Source: Mangrovimonas sp. YM274 (GTDB lineage Bacteria > Bacteroidota > Bacteroidia > Flavobacteriales > Flavobacteriaceae). From it: a stretch of DNA of 64,000 nucleotides. The position numbers were made by a program, and so were the translations under genes. Of this stretch, positions 53,280 to 61,452 are shown piece by piece. Position 1 is the stretch's first letter. Each line of letters begins with the position of its first letter. The stretch lies in NCBI RefSeq assembly GCF_030908385.1, contig NZ_CP133091.1, forward strand, positions 1,722,128 to 1,786,127, given 5' to 3'. Below the pieces are notes generated by a model. The model had not been told where the DNA came from. It searched no databases and worked only from the letters and a program-made list of their open reading frames with translations.

Positions 53280-53807
53280 ATGAAATTATTAGGAATAGGG
53301 TCTAGAATTGACCATCCGGAATTGGGTAAAGGGGTTGTAACCAACGTAACCTCCAAGCATTATTGGGTGACTTTCATTGAAAATGGTTTGGAAACCATAG
53401 ACTTGGATAGCGAGTTTGAAATCATAGAAGCTACCGAAGATGATGTGGATACGGTTAGTTTTGCAGAAGTTGAAAGTAGTCTGGTGCAAATTTTAAAGCG
53501 TTGGAGCGATGTCACGGAAGTCGTCCCAATTGCTGATAAATGGAAGGGAGGTACCATGATTTTACAACCCGAGGATAGTTCGTTACAAAGCAAAGAAATC
53601 CCGATAGATAGTTTTTTTCATAAAATTACCATGGTCCGTGACCGCTTAAGGGTAATGGAACAAAAAATTAACAGTAGTGATCTTGGAGAGAGTGAAAAAA
53701 TAGACTTGCAACAATATATTACTAGAATATATGGTAGTTTGACGACGTTTAATGTATTGTTCAAATTAAAAACGCAGCAATTTGTGGGGCAGAAATCCAA
53801 AAAATAA
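53280..53807 (+). CDS. Conserved hypothetical protein with UvrD-tail-like N-terminal barrel
   Basis: 175 residues, no signal or membrane segment. Residues 1-50 read GIGSRIDHPELGKGVVTNV then YWVTFIENGLETIDL, which looks like the small Tudor/KOW-like barrel at the end of UvrD/PcrA helicases (here MRFGKGEVLKIEG in the helicase at 11033-13351). The rest is helical (IDSFFHKITMVRDRLRVME, then LQQYITRIYGSLTTFNVLF). Position next to uvrA, divergently, suggests a nucleic-acid-related role, but this is inference; I do not know a function. Confidence 0.65.
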   Translation: MKLLGIGSRIDHPELGKGVVTNVTSKHYWVTFIENGLETIDLDSEFEIIEATEDDVDTVSFAEVESSLVQILKRWSDVTEVVPIADKWKGGTMILQPEDSSLQSKEIPIDSFFHKITMVRDRLRVMEQKINSSDLGESEKIDLQQYITRIYGSLTTFNVLFKLKTQQFVGQKSKK

Positions 53808-53818
53808 AGTTTGTTTTT

Positions 53819-54520
53819 CTATTTGGTTCCCACAACATCATTAAGCTGAATGCCAAATACCATAAATTTGTGAAAAGTAGGAAGTTGGGCCCCACTTTCG
53901 GTGGTGGTCCAATCGTTCCAAGACATTTCAATGCCTCCAAATGGAAGTTGGTCTGTCCACATTTTTAGGCTTTTGGGAAACCCATTGGCATCTAGTTTCC
54001 ATACATAAGCCTCTTCTGGAGAATAGGTAACCAAAAGACCTTTACTGCCGTCTTCCAATGTAGCAATGTGACGTGTTACTCCTTCGTCAAAAACAGTGTA
54101 GGGGGCCACCAACCAAAAAGAGTCATTTTCATAAAAAGATATCGCTTCGTTTAATAATTCATCACCAGTATCTCCTTCAACTCTAAAATTATGAACGTAG
54201 CATTTACTTTTGTTGTAGTCGGATAAATCAAGGTCTACTTTGTATTCTTGCCAGTACACAGTGCACGTGTGTTCTTCCTTGTTCCATTTATAGTGTCGTC
54301 GTCTTTTATGGGTCCATTCAATAATGTTTGTGTTTTGAAAGGCCTCATAATTTAATGCTTTAAGCATATTTTTAGCCATGGCATCGCCAGCTTCACTTTG
54401 AGTAGCGGCAGGAAGGGGTTCACCATATTTAAAATAGGCAAAACCAAAAAGTAGGAGACTTGGTAACGTGAAAAAGATGATGACACCGATGATTATTTTT
54501 AAGGGTTTGCTCAATCGCAT
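53819..54520 (-). CDS. Membrane-anchored protein, unknown function
   Basis: 233 residues with one N-terminal membrane helix (about 8-28, IIIGVIIFFTLPSLLLFGFA) and an extracytoplasmic domain with many aromatic residues (NIIEWTHKRRRHYKWNKEE near 65, CTVYWQEYKVDLDL). It looks like a lipocalin/START-free beta-rich protein; no family recognised. It converges with the 175-residue gene (11 bp between stops) and follows ggt by 158 bp on the same strand. Confidence 0.6.
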   Translation of the reverse strand: MRLSKPLKIIIGVIIFFTLPSLLLFGFAYFKYGEPLPAATQSEAGDAMAKNMLKALNYEAFQNTNIIEWTHKRRRHYKWNKEEHTCTVYWQEYKVDLDLSDYNKSKCYVHNFRVEGDTGDELLNEAISFYENDSFWLVAPYTVFDEGVTRHIATLEDGSKGLLVTYSPEEAYVWKLDANGFPKSLKMWTDQLPFGGIEMSWNDWTTTESGAQLPTFHKFMVFGIQLNDVVGTK

Positions 54521-54678
54521 ATAAGTTGATATTTGTTCAATTATGGAGACTCCATTGTTTCGGGGCTGGTCTCGAGTTCAACATTCTTGGGGATTTTCCT
54601 GCCAAGGTAGTTTCCTTTAAATGTAATGGTTTTTTTTTATTGAAATAAATTAATACGCTCAGCATCAAAATGTGTCGA

Positions 54679-56367
54679 CTAATAGCCGAGTGCTGTATCG
54701 TCACCTCTATGGTCGGCGCCACCTTCTAAAGTGCCGTTGTCAAGCACTAAAATGGCATCAACCCTAGCGGAAATAGGAGGCGCTGTTTCATTGATAGGGT
54801 AACCTTGGGCTTCCAATTGGTTTTTCAGGGAATCGGGAAATAAATTAACTTCCATTCTAATTTCGTCAGGTAGCCATTGGTGGTGGAAACGCGGTGCATC
54901 TACGGCTTGTTGCATACCCATCCCAAATTCTTCAACATTCAAAATGGTTTGCAATACCGAAGTGATAATGGTAGAGCCCCCTGGTGTACCTAGCACCATA
55001 AAAAGCTTTCCATTTTTCTCAACAATGCTTGGAGTCATGGCACTTAACATGCGTTTTTGTGGGGCAATGCTATTGGCTTCGGCTCCTAAAAGACCATAGC
55101 TATTGGGGACTCCTGGTTTACTGCTAAAGTCATCCATTTCGTTGTTTAGGAAAAAGCCAAGCTCTTCAACATACAGTTTGGAACCATAAGCGCCATTAAG
55201 GGTTGTGGTCACAGAAACAGCATTTCCAAAGCTGTCTACAATAGAATAATGCGTGGTTTCATTGCTGCCAAACCCTACAATATTTCCATAGGAAAGGGTC
55301 TTTGAATCCGTAGGGGCTTCAAAAGAAAAATTAGCCATACGTTGGTTTAAATAGTCAGTATCTAGAAGTATTTTTGTTGGAATATCCACAAAATCAGGGT
55401 CTCCTAAATAGAAACTTCTGTCGGCATAGGCACGTCGTTCGGCCTCTACCAAAACTTGAATGGTTTTTAGGGAATTATGGCCATAAGATTTGAGATCGAA
55501 GGGTTCCACCATTTTCATGATTTGTCCCAAACAAATGCCGCCACTGGAGGGAGGCGACATTGATGTAATTTGCAAATCGCCGTATTGAAATGTAATAGGG
55601 GCACGCCACTTGGCCTGATAAAGCGCCAAATCTTCCATTGTTATCACGCCTCCTTTGTCTATTAAGAAATTGACTATTTGTTGAGCTGTTTGTCCCTTAT
55701 AGAATTCTTCTGGCCCATTTTGTGCAAGTCGCTCCAAAGTATGGGCTAGGGCCAAATTTTTAAGGGTGTCTCCAACTTTAAGAGTAGAAGAAAATAAAAT
55801 TTCCTTTCCATTTACAGTTTTAAAGATACTATCGTAGGTGTCGAAGCGCTCCTTTTGGTATTGGGTAATTTTAAATCCTTTTTTAGCTAGGTCTATTACA
55901 GGGGTAAGAATGTCTTTTACGGGAAGAGCCCCAAATTTTTTATGGGCACTAAAAAGTCCTGCAACAGTGCCTGGCACCCCTACGGCAAGCGGGCCTACGG
56001 TGCTTTTGTTGGGAATCACATTCCCTAAAGAATCCAAATACATATCTCTGTAGGCTGCTAAGGGCGCTTTTTCCCTAAAGTCCAGAGCGCCTTTGTCTCC
56101 GTTGTTTAACCGGTAAACCATAAATCCGCCTCCGCCCAAATTTCCAGCATACGGAAAAGTGACTGCCAAGGCCATTTCGGTAGCCATCATAGCATCAAAA
56201 GCATTACCACCTTTTTGGAGAATTTCTACTCCTATTTTAGAAGCTTCTTCTCTTGCAGAGACTACCATAGCATTTTCGGTAATAAGGCCTCTGTGAACTT
56301 TGGCAGCATCATCTGTACAGGAAAATATACAAATCCCCAAGAGTAGAAAAGGCAAAAGATGTTTCAT
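54679..56367 (-). CDS. ggt: Gamma-glutamyltransferase (lipoprotein)
   Basis: Cleaves and transfers the gamma-glutamyl group of glutathione and related peptides outside the cytoplasm. 562 residues. Lipoprotein signal with Cys in GICIFSC at 17. The proenzyme self-cleaves before the catalytic Thr in NETTHYSIVDSFG (near residue 372), which is intact, as are TTLNGAYGSKL, the lid-region FFLNNEMDDFSSKPG near 402-416 and the Gly pair in GTPGGSTIITS near 452. Large and small subunits are encoded in one frame as usual. Its start overlaps the stop of acpH by 4 bp. Confidence 0.94.
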   Translation of the reverse strand: MKHLLPFLLLGICIFSCTDDAAKVHRGLITENAMVVSAREEASKIGVEILQKGGNAFDAMMATEMALAVTFPYAGNLGGGGFMVYRLNNGDKGALDFREKAPLAAYRDMYLDSLGNVIPNKSTVGPLAVGVPGTVAGLFSAHKKFGALPVKDILTPVIDLAKKGFKITQYQKERFDTYDSIFKTVNGKEILFSSTLKVGDTLKNLALAHTLERLAQNGPEEFYKGQTAQQIVNFLIDKGGVITMEDLALYQAKWRAPITFQYGDLQITSMSPPSSGGICLGQIMKMVEPFDLKSYGHNSLKTIQVLVEAERRAYADRSFYLGDPDFVDIPTKILLDTDYLNQRMANFSFEAPTDSKTLSYGNIVGFGSNETTHYSIVDSFGNAVSVTTTLNGAYGSKLYVEELGFFLNNEMDDFSSKPGVPNSYGLLGAEANSIAPQKRMLSAMTPSIVEKNGKLFMVLGTPGGSTIITSVLQTILNVEEFGMGMQQAVDAPRFHHQWLPDEIRMEVNLFPDSLKNQLEAQGYPINETAPPISARVDAILVLDNGTLEGGADHRGDDTALGY

Positions 56368-56972
56368 GAAGAAGGATGGTGTTGGCGTTGTAGTTGTATA
56401 AGTTTGTCCTTTGAAAACACTCTGAGCTGTTCAAAAAAATCAGTGAATTCAGTTTCAAATTCAGTGTAATACAATTTCAATTCATAAGTTGCAGCATGCA
56501 TTCCGGATTTGTGGTTGGTACGTCTGTTCATACCATTCAGCACCCGTTGTATGCCTTCTATTTCGGCATAGCTCACCAACCAATTGTCTGCAATCATGTA
56601 GGGCATAAGGTGTTTGGTCCTAGAAGTAAGCAATGCTCCGTGAGTAGTAAGGCTATCATAAAAGTCCTCTACATATTCATGGAGCGGTGTGTTGGAATAC
56701 TGTGACCAATTTTTTGCCAAAAAATGATCATAGAGGATGTCTACAATAACACCACTATAATGGCTATAGTTGGGATGCAAACGCTTGGTGCTTTGCCTTA
56801 CAATGGGGTGTGCGTCTGTAAAAGTGTCGATTTCCCGATGCAATAAAATGCCTATTTGAATATCCAAGGGGTAAGTTTTGTACTGGGACCCTTTTATACC
56901 ATCGGCCATAAAATTACCTATACGGACAAGTTCGTCGTCTCCAGAGAGATAGATGTGAGCAAGAAAATTCAT
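56364..56972 (-). CDS. acpH: Acyl carrier protein phosphodiesterase family protein
   Basis: 202 residues. The AcpH (DUF479) pattern is clear: MNFLAHIYLSGDDELVRIGN at the start, FMADGIKGSQYKTYP near 22-36, ILLHREIDTFTDAHPIV near 43-59 with the metal-ligating His/Asp residues of the HD-like fold, and YSGVIVDILYDHFLAKNW near 75-92. It removes the phosphopantetheine group from acyl carrier protein. It is translationally coupled to ggt, a link without obvious biochemical logic. Confidence 0.88.
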   Translation of the reverse strand: MNFLAHIYLSGDDELVRIGNFMADGIKGSQYKTYPLDIQIGILLHREIDTFTDAHPIVRQSTKRLHPNYSHYSGVIVDILYDHFLAKNWSQYSNTPLHEYVEDFYDSLTTHGALLTSRTKHLMPYMIADNWLVSYAEIEGIQRVLNGMNRRTNHKSGMHAATYELKLYYTEFETEFTDFFEQLRVFSKDKLIQLQRQHHPSS

Positions 56973-57031
56973 TAGGGTAATTTACAAATTAGATGCGATA
57001 CTTTGCAGATAGTTTTAAGAATTTGAATTGT

Positions 57032-57039
57032 TATCTTTG
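57032..57039 (+). promoter_or_regulatory. Probable -7 box of glmM
   Basis: TATCTTTG matches the Bacteroidota TAnnTTTG element and lies 22 bp before the glmM ATG; no clear -33 element at the usual distance. Confidence 0.45.
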
Positions 57040-57061
57040 CTGAAATCAACAATACAAACAT

Positions 57062-58450
57062 ATGACACTTATAAAATCAATTTCAGGAATTCGCGGTACT
57101 ATAGGCGGTGCAGTTGGTGATAATTTAACACCAATTGACGCTGTAAAATTTGCTTCGGCTTATGGTACTTGGCTCAAACAACAACGTCAAAAAGACCAGC
57201 ATACGGTGGTGGTTGGTAGAGATGCCAGAATTTCGGGAGACATGATTCAAAATTTAGTTATGAATACTTTGGTTGGGCTAGGAATTCATGTGGTGGACCT
57301 TGGCTTGTCTACAACGCCAACGGTAGAGGTAGCGGTACCTATGGAACATGCCGACGGAGGAATTATCCTAACAGCCAGCCATAACCCAAAACAATGGAAT
57401 GCCCTAAAATTATTGAATGCCAAAGGTGAATTTTTAAGTGGTGCCGAAGGTGCTAAAATTTTGGAAATTGCAGAACAGGATCGTATGACTTTTGCCGCTG
57501 TAGACAGTCTTGGGTACATTAGTAAGAATGGCGCTTACATCGATTTGCATATCGACGAAGTTCTAAAATTGGACTTGGTGGATGCCAATGCTATTAAAGC
57601 GGCTAAATTTAAAGTGGTTGTGGATGGCGTGAATTCTACGGGCGGAATAGCAGTCCCTTTATTATTGGAGCGATTGGGCGTAGAAACCGTAAAATTGTAT
57701 TGCGAACCTAATGGGCAATTTCCGCACAATCCCGAACCCTTAAAGGAGCATTTAACCGATCTTTCCGAGGCAGTGGTAAAAGACCATGCCGATTTGGGGA
57801 TTGTAGTAGATCCAGATGTGGACCGCTTGGCTTTTATGGATGAGCGCGGAGAGATGTTTGGGGAAGAATATACCCTAGTGGCCTGTGCTGACTATGTGTT
57901 GGGGAAAACACCAGGAAATACGGTGAGCAATATGAGTTCTACGCGAGCCTTGAATGATATTACCAAACAACATGGCGGTAGCTATGAAGCCAGCGCTGTG
58001 GGAGAGGTCAACGTTGTAGCCTTGATGAAGCAGAATAATGCCATAATTGGAGGTGAGGGTAATGGTGGCATCATTTATCCTGAACTGCATTACGGAAGGG
58101 ATGCCTTGGTAGGAATTGCTTTGTTCTTGAGTTTGTTGGCAGGAAAGAAACAATCTGTTAGCGAATTGAGAGCGTCTTATCCAAACTATTTTATGAGCAA
58201 GAAGAAAATAGAGTTGACTCCAGAATTGGATGTGGATGCTATTTTAAAAACCATGGTAGCAACCTATGCTCAAGAAAACATCACAACCATAGATGGTGTT
58301 AAGATTGATTTTGCTAACTCTTGGGTACATTTAAGAAAGAGTAACACGGAGCCTATCATTAGAATTTACACGGAAGCACCTTCTCAAGGAGAAGCCGATA
58401 CCCTAGCGGATAGGTTTATTGCTGAAATTAAAGCAATCGCGAACAGTTAG
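57062..58450 (+). CDS. glmM: Phosphoglucosamine mutase
   Basis: Converts glucosamine-6-phosphate to glucosamine-1-phosphate for peptidoglycan and lipopolysaccharide precursors. 462 residues of the alpha-D-phosphohexomutase family: the phospho-Ser loop ILTASHNPKQWNALK near 104-118, the Mg site DPDVDRLAFMDERGE near 252-266, sugar-binding GEGNGGIIYPELHYGRDALV near 336-355 and phosphate-binding RKSNTEPIIRIYTEA near 423-437. All are intact. The bacterial-type GlmM assignment rather than phosphomannomutase is the usual one for this length in Bacteroidota, but substrate cannot be proven. Confidence 0.9.
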   Translation: MTLIKSISGIRGTIGGAVGDNLTPIDAVKFASAYGTWLKQQRQKDQHTVVVGRDARISGDMIQNLVMNTLVGLGIHVVDLGLSTTPTVEVAVPMEHADGGIILTASHNPKQWNALKLLNAKGEFLSGAEGAKILEIAEQDRMTFAAVDSLGYISKNGAYIDLHIDEVLKLDLVDANAIKAAKFKVVVDGVNSTGGIAVPLLLERLGVETVKLYCEPNGQFPHNPEPLKEHLTDLSEAVVKDHADLGIVVDPDVDRLAFMDERGEMFGEEYTLVACADYVLGKTPGNTVSNMSSTRALNDITKQHGGSYEASAVGEVNVVALMKQNNAIIGGEGNGGIIYPELHYGRDALVGIALFLSLLAGKKQSVSELRASYPNYFMSKKKIELTPELDVDAILKTMVATYAQENITTIDGVKIDFANSWVHLRKSNTEPIIRIYTEAPSQGEADTLADRFIAEIKAIANS

Positions 58451-58470
58451 AAAACCATAAAACTTACTAT

Positions 58471-58500
58471 AAAAAAGAGCTCCAAATTTGAGCTCTTTTT
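58471..58500. terminator. Bidirectional terminator between glmM and the acyltransferase gene
   Basis: GAGCTC (58477-58482) and GAGCTC (58490-58495) with A-run on the left and T-run on the right, so it works on both strands. Confidence 0.8.
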
Positions 58501-58506
58501 TTATGT

Positions 58507-59400
58507 TTAGGACTGAAATTCCTGAGGGACTTTATCTCTATGTTTCCAACGTTTGTGGGTCCATAAATAATACTCTGGAGCTTCTTCTATTTGCGCTTCT
58601 ACCAATTTGAAATATAGATCGGTAATGGTATAATTGTCATATTCCTTCGGATTTAAAGTAATTGTTTCAAATGTGGTTTGGTAAAACCCTCTTTTTAGAC
58701 GCTTCGTTTTAAAGAATATAACAGCTAGATCCAAACGTTTGGCTAACATCTCAGCACCGGTATGCATTGGTACTCGAATCCCCATAAAGTCACCCCAATG
58801 AAATGCCTTATTGGGTTTTGGGGTTTGGTCGGCTACAAAACCACAAATAATCTGTTGCTTATTGGTTTTGGCCTTCATCAATACAGGAATGGTTTCCTTA
58901 GTAGTAATTAAATAACTATTGTATTTGGCTCTAATTTCTTTGATTAATTCATCAAAGTATTTGTTGTTTAAGCGCTTGTATATGGCATATCCTTTTACAT
59001 CTACAAAGGTTTGCAGTACAAAAATCCACTCCCAACTTCCGTAATGAGCACACATTAGTGCAATGCTCTTACCGTCCTTTACCGTATTTTGAATGAGGTC
59101 TACATTGGTGAAGGTGAAACGTTTTCTCATTTCTTCCTCGGTAATCGACATCGATTTAAGAGCCTCCACAATCATATCGCATAAATGATGGTAAAACTTT
59201 TTGGTGATGGTATTGATCTCTTCATCGGATTTATTCGGGAAGACCAAATTCAGATTTTCTTTAACAACTTTTTTTCTGTAGCCCACAATGTAGTATAACA
59301 GAACATAGATACAGTCGGAAAGGGCATAAAGCAGTCTGAAAGGTAATTTGGAAATTAACCAGATAAATGGGTAAACCAAAATGTAGACAAGAAATTGCAT
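58507..59400 (-). CDS. Lipid A biosynthesis / lysophospholipid acyltransferase (LpxL-HtrB-like)
   Basis: 297 residues. N-terminal membrane anchor (about 5-45, with LVYPFIWLISKLPFRLL), then the HtrB-type acyltransferase core: catalytic His in CAHYGSWEWIF near 118-128 (HxxxxE form), FVADQTPKPNKAFHW near 187-201 and GIRVPMHTGAEMLAKR near 206-221. It transfers a secondary acyl chain to a lipid A precursor, or an acyl group to another lysolipid. Divergent from the rhomboid gene (62 bp between starts). Confidence 0.88.
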   Translation of the reverse strand: MQFLVYILVYPFIWLISKLPFRLLYALSDCIYVLLYYIVGYRKKVVKENLNLVFPNKSDEEINTITKKFYHHLCDMIVEALKSMSITEEEMRKRFTFTNVDLIQNTVKDGKSIALMCAHYGSWEWIFVLQTFVDVKGYAIYKRLNNKYFDELIKEIRAKYNSYLITTKETIPVLMKAKTNKQQIICGFVADQTPKPNKAFHWGDFMGIRVPMHTGAEMLAKRLDLAVIFFKTKRLKRGFYQTTFETITLNPKEYDNYTITDLYFKLVEAQIEEAPEYYLWTHKRWKHRDKVPQEFQS

Positions 59401-59462
59401 TTTTTAGTATTAGATTTGCAGCAGCAAATATATGTTATAATATAAATATACCTCTTGAGTTT

Positions 59463-60110
59463 ATGGATTTAAGTTTAGTGACCATCATCATTATTGCGGC
59501 CAATGTAATAGTATCCTATAAAGGTTTTGGCGATTATGGCTTTTTTGAACGCTATAAATTTAATGTAGGAGGCATCAAGAGGGGAGAGCAGATCAGGATG
59601 TTCAGTTCTGGGTTTTTGCATGCGGATACGATGCATCTTTTCTTAAATATGTTTACCCTGTACTTTTTTGCTGATACTGTTATCAAAGAGCTCGGGAATT
59701 TACATTTTATCATAATTTATATTTGTAGTTTGATTTTGGGAAGCTTGTTTTCCTTGTTTTTTCATAAGGATGAATATTATTATAGTGCCGTTGGTGCCAG
59801 TGGAGCGGTAACTGGTGTGTTGTATTCTTCAATTTTATTGGATCCTACTGAACCTCTTTATTTGATGTTTATTCCCATTCCTATACCAGGTTATATTTTT
59901 GGGATTGGTTATTTGCTATATTCAATCTATGGAATGAAAAATCGTGTAGGTAATATTGGTCATGATGCCCATTTTGGTGGCGCTGCAGGAGGTTATTTGG
60001 TGACACTTATTTTGGCACCTTATTTATTGCAGACCAGTTTATCGATGGTGTTGCTTTTGGCAGTCCCAATTATTATTCTGTACGTCATGCATAAAACAGG
60101 AAAGCTATAA
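59463..60110 (+). CDS. Rhomboid family intramembrane serine protease
   Basis: 215 residues from the ATG at 59463 (MDLSLVTIIIIAANVIVSY). The open frame extends 96 bp farther left, over the divergent gene's start, and that part is not family-like. Six hydrophobic segments; HLFLNMFTLYFF near 60 (the HxxxN motif of TM2), catalytic Ser in VGASGAVTGVLYSS near 113, catalytic His in NIGHDAHFGGAAGGY near 168. Both catalytic residues are present, so an active protease is likely. Substrate unknown. Confidence 0.93.
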   Translation: MDLSLVTIIIIAANVIVSYKGFGDYGFFERYKFNVGGIKRGEQIRMFSSGFLHADTMHLFLNMFTLYFFADTVIKELGNLHFIIIYICSLILGSLFSLFFHKDEYYYSAVGASGAVTGVLYSSILLDPTEPLYLMFIPIPIPGYIFGIGYLLYSIYGMKNRVGNIGHDAHFGGAAGGYLVTLILAPYLLQTSLSMVLLLAVPIIILYVMHKTGKL

Positions 60111-60112
60111 AA

Positions 60113-60145
60113 CAAAAAAAAGTCTTCAATATTGAAGACTTTTTG
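60113..60145. terminator. Bidirectional terminator between the rhomboid and TlpA-like genes
   Basis: Perfect palindrome AGTCTTCAATATTGAAGACT at 60121-60140 flanked by A-run and T-run. Confidence 0.8.
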
Positions 60146-60169
60146 TTTGTTAATGTTTGATGAAAGAAC

Positions 60170-61309
60170 TTAATCTAAAAGCTCTGCAATTTTAGCTTCC
60201 AAAGCAGGTCCTCTCAAGTTTTTGGCAACGATGATTCCGTTTTCATCCAAAATATAGGTAGAAGGAATTGATCTGATATTGTACTGCTGTGCCACGGGAT
60301 CTTGGAAATATTTTAAATTAGATACATGGTTCCAAGTTAAGTTGTCTGTTTCAATGGCTTTTAACCAACGATCTTTTTGACCTTCTTTATCCAAGGATAC
60401 TCCAATAATCTCTAAGCCTTTATCATGGTATTTTTCATATACTTTAACCACATTAGGGTTTTCTCTACGGCAAGGACCACACCAAGAGGCCCAAAAATCG
60501 ATAATGGTAGCTTTACCTCTTAAATCCTTTAAAGCAACAACATTGCCGTTAGTATCGGGAGCTGAAAATTCTGGTGCAGGTTTTCCTATTTCCAAATATG
60601 CTGTTTTAGCAGTTTCTTGTTCCTTTTGTTTTATTTTACCCCCAACAACTACACCGTATTCTGAGTTTTTGATGTCGGCATCCAAAGCGTTGTAAGCCTT
60701 GGTGATCTTGTCTAAATCGCTATCTCTTCCTTGAATTAAAGATTCAATCAATAAAAGAGAGAAAAAAGTAGGCTCTTCGGTTTCAAGAAAATTATATGGG
60801 TAGTCCTGCATTTTGGTTGTCAGCTTTGCAAGGTCTTTTCTTGCCTTGGCAATAGCTGCAGTATCTTTTGTTTGACTGGCTTTTCTAAAATCGGAAGTGA
60901 TGCTCTGGCGCTCCAATGACATGGTTTTCATAACCTCATTATAGTTTGAAAACACTTCGTTGGAATGGCTTCCCGTTACTTTGGAGGCATGCAAGCTGTC
61001 TTTGTAAACGGTAGCTTCAAAAAGGGCATTTTCCATTAGGATTGGTTTTAAACCATTCACGTTATCTATGGAAAGGAACCACAATTTAGGAGAAGCGATA
61101 GTACCTTCAAATTTAAATTTACCATCCATTACAACCGCAGTATCCTGAGGCGTTGGTCTGCCGCGGTCATCCATGGTATTTAAGTAAACACGAATACCGT
61201 TAACAACACCATCGGCGGTTCCGTCAATGACATAACCATCGTGTTTCTCTGGCGATTTACATGCTGTAATAAGTAGGGAAAGAGATAATACACTAAGTAT
61301 TTTTTTCAT
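60170..61309 (-). CDS. TlpA-family thiol-disulfide oxidoreductase with DUF4369 domain (lipoprotein)
   Basis: 379 residues. Lipoprotein signal with Cys in LLITAC at about 17, an N-terminal DUF4369 domain (about 22-120, GYVIDGTADGVVNGIRVYL), a helical middle, then a thioredoxin/TlpA domain from about 240: IGKPAPEFSAPDTNGN, FWASWCGPCRRENP near 272-285 with both redox cysteines, and the cis-Pro loop SIPSTYILDENG near 350. It handles disulfide exchange in the periplasm, attached to a membrane. Monocistronic and divergent from mnmE. Confidence 0.93.
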   Translation of the reverse strand: MKKILSVLSLSLLITACKSPEKHDGYVIDGTADGVVNGIRVYLNTMDDRGRPTPQDTAVVMDGKFKFEGTIASPKLWFLSIDNVNGLKPILMENALFEATVYKDSLHASKVTGSHSNEVFSNYNEVMKTMSLERQSITSDFRKASQTKDTAAIAKARKDLAKLTTKMQDYPYNFLETEEPTFFSLLLIESLIQGRDSDLDKITKAYNALDADIKNSEYGVVVGGKIKQKEQETAKTAYLEIGKPAPEFSAPDTNGNVVALKDLRGKATIIDFWASWCGPCRRENPNVVKVYEKYHDKGLEIIGVSLDKEGQKDRWLKAIETDNLTWNHVSNLKYFQDPVAQQYNIRSIPSTYILDENGIIVAKNLRGPALEAKIAELLD

Positions 61310-61427
61310 TGTTCTTTATATTTTTGAGTTGCACAAATATAATAAGTCTCACTACAGAAAGGCAACCATTTTAAGTAGAAACCCTAAAGAATTGGTTTGC
61401 TTTTGGGCAGAAACAGCAATTTTGCAA

Positions 61428-61435
61428 TACATTTG
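61428..61435 (+). promoter_or_regulatory. Probable -7 box of mnmE
   Basis: TACATTTG matches TAnnTTTG and lies 18 bp before the mnmE ATG; a TTTG at 61402-61405 lies 22 bp upstream and may be the -33 element. Confidence 0.5.
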
Positions 61436-61452
61436 CCTAAAAATTATTTGTC

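Noticed and set aside
54537-54722. 61-codon minus-strand ORF at the end of ggt
   Set aside because: Overlaps the ggt 3' end in another frame, low-quality composition and no neighbours that support it.
59367-59462. Extended start of the rhomboid protein
   Set aside because: The extension crosses the start of the divergent acyltransferase gene and reads MGKPKCRQEIAFF..., unlike rhomboid N-termini; the ATG at 59463 starts at the first membrane helix.
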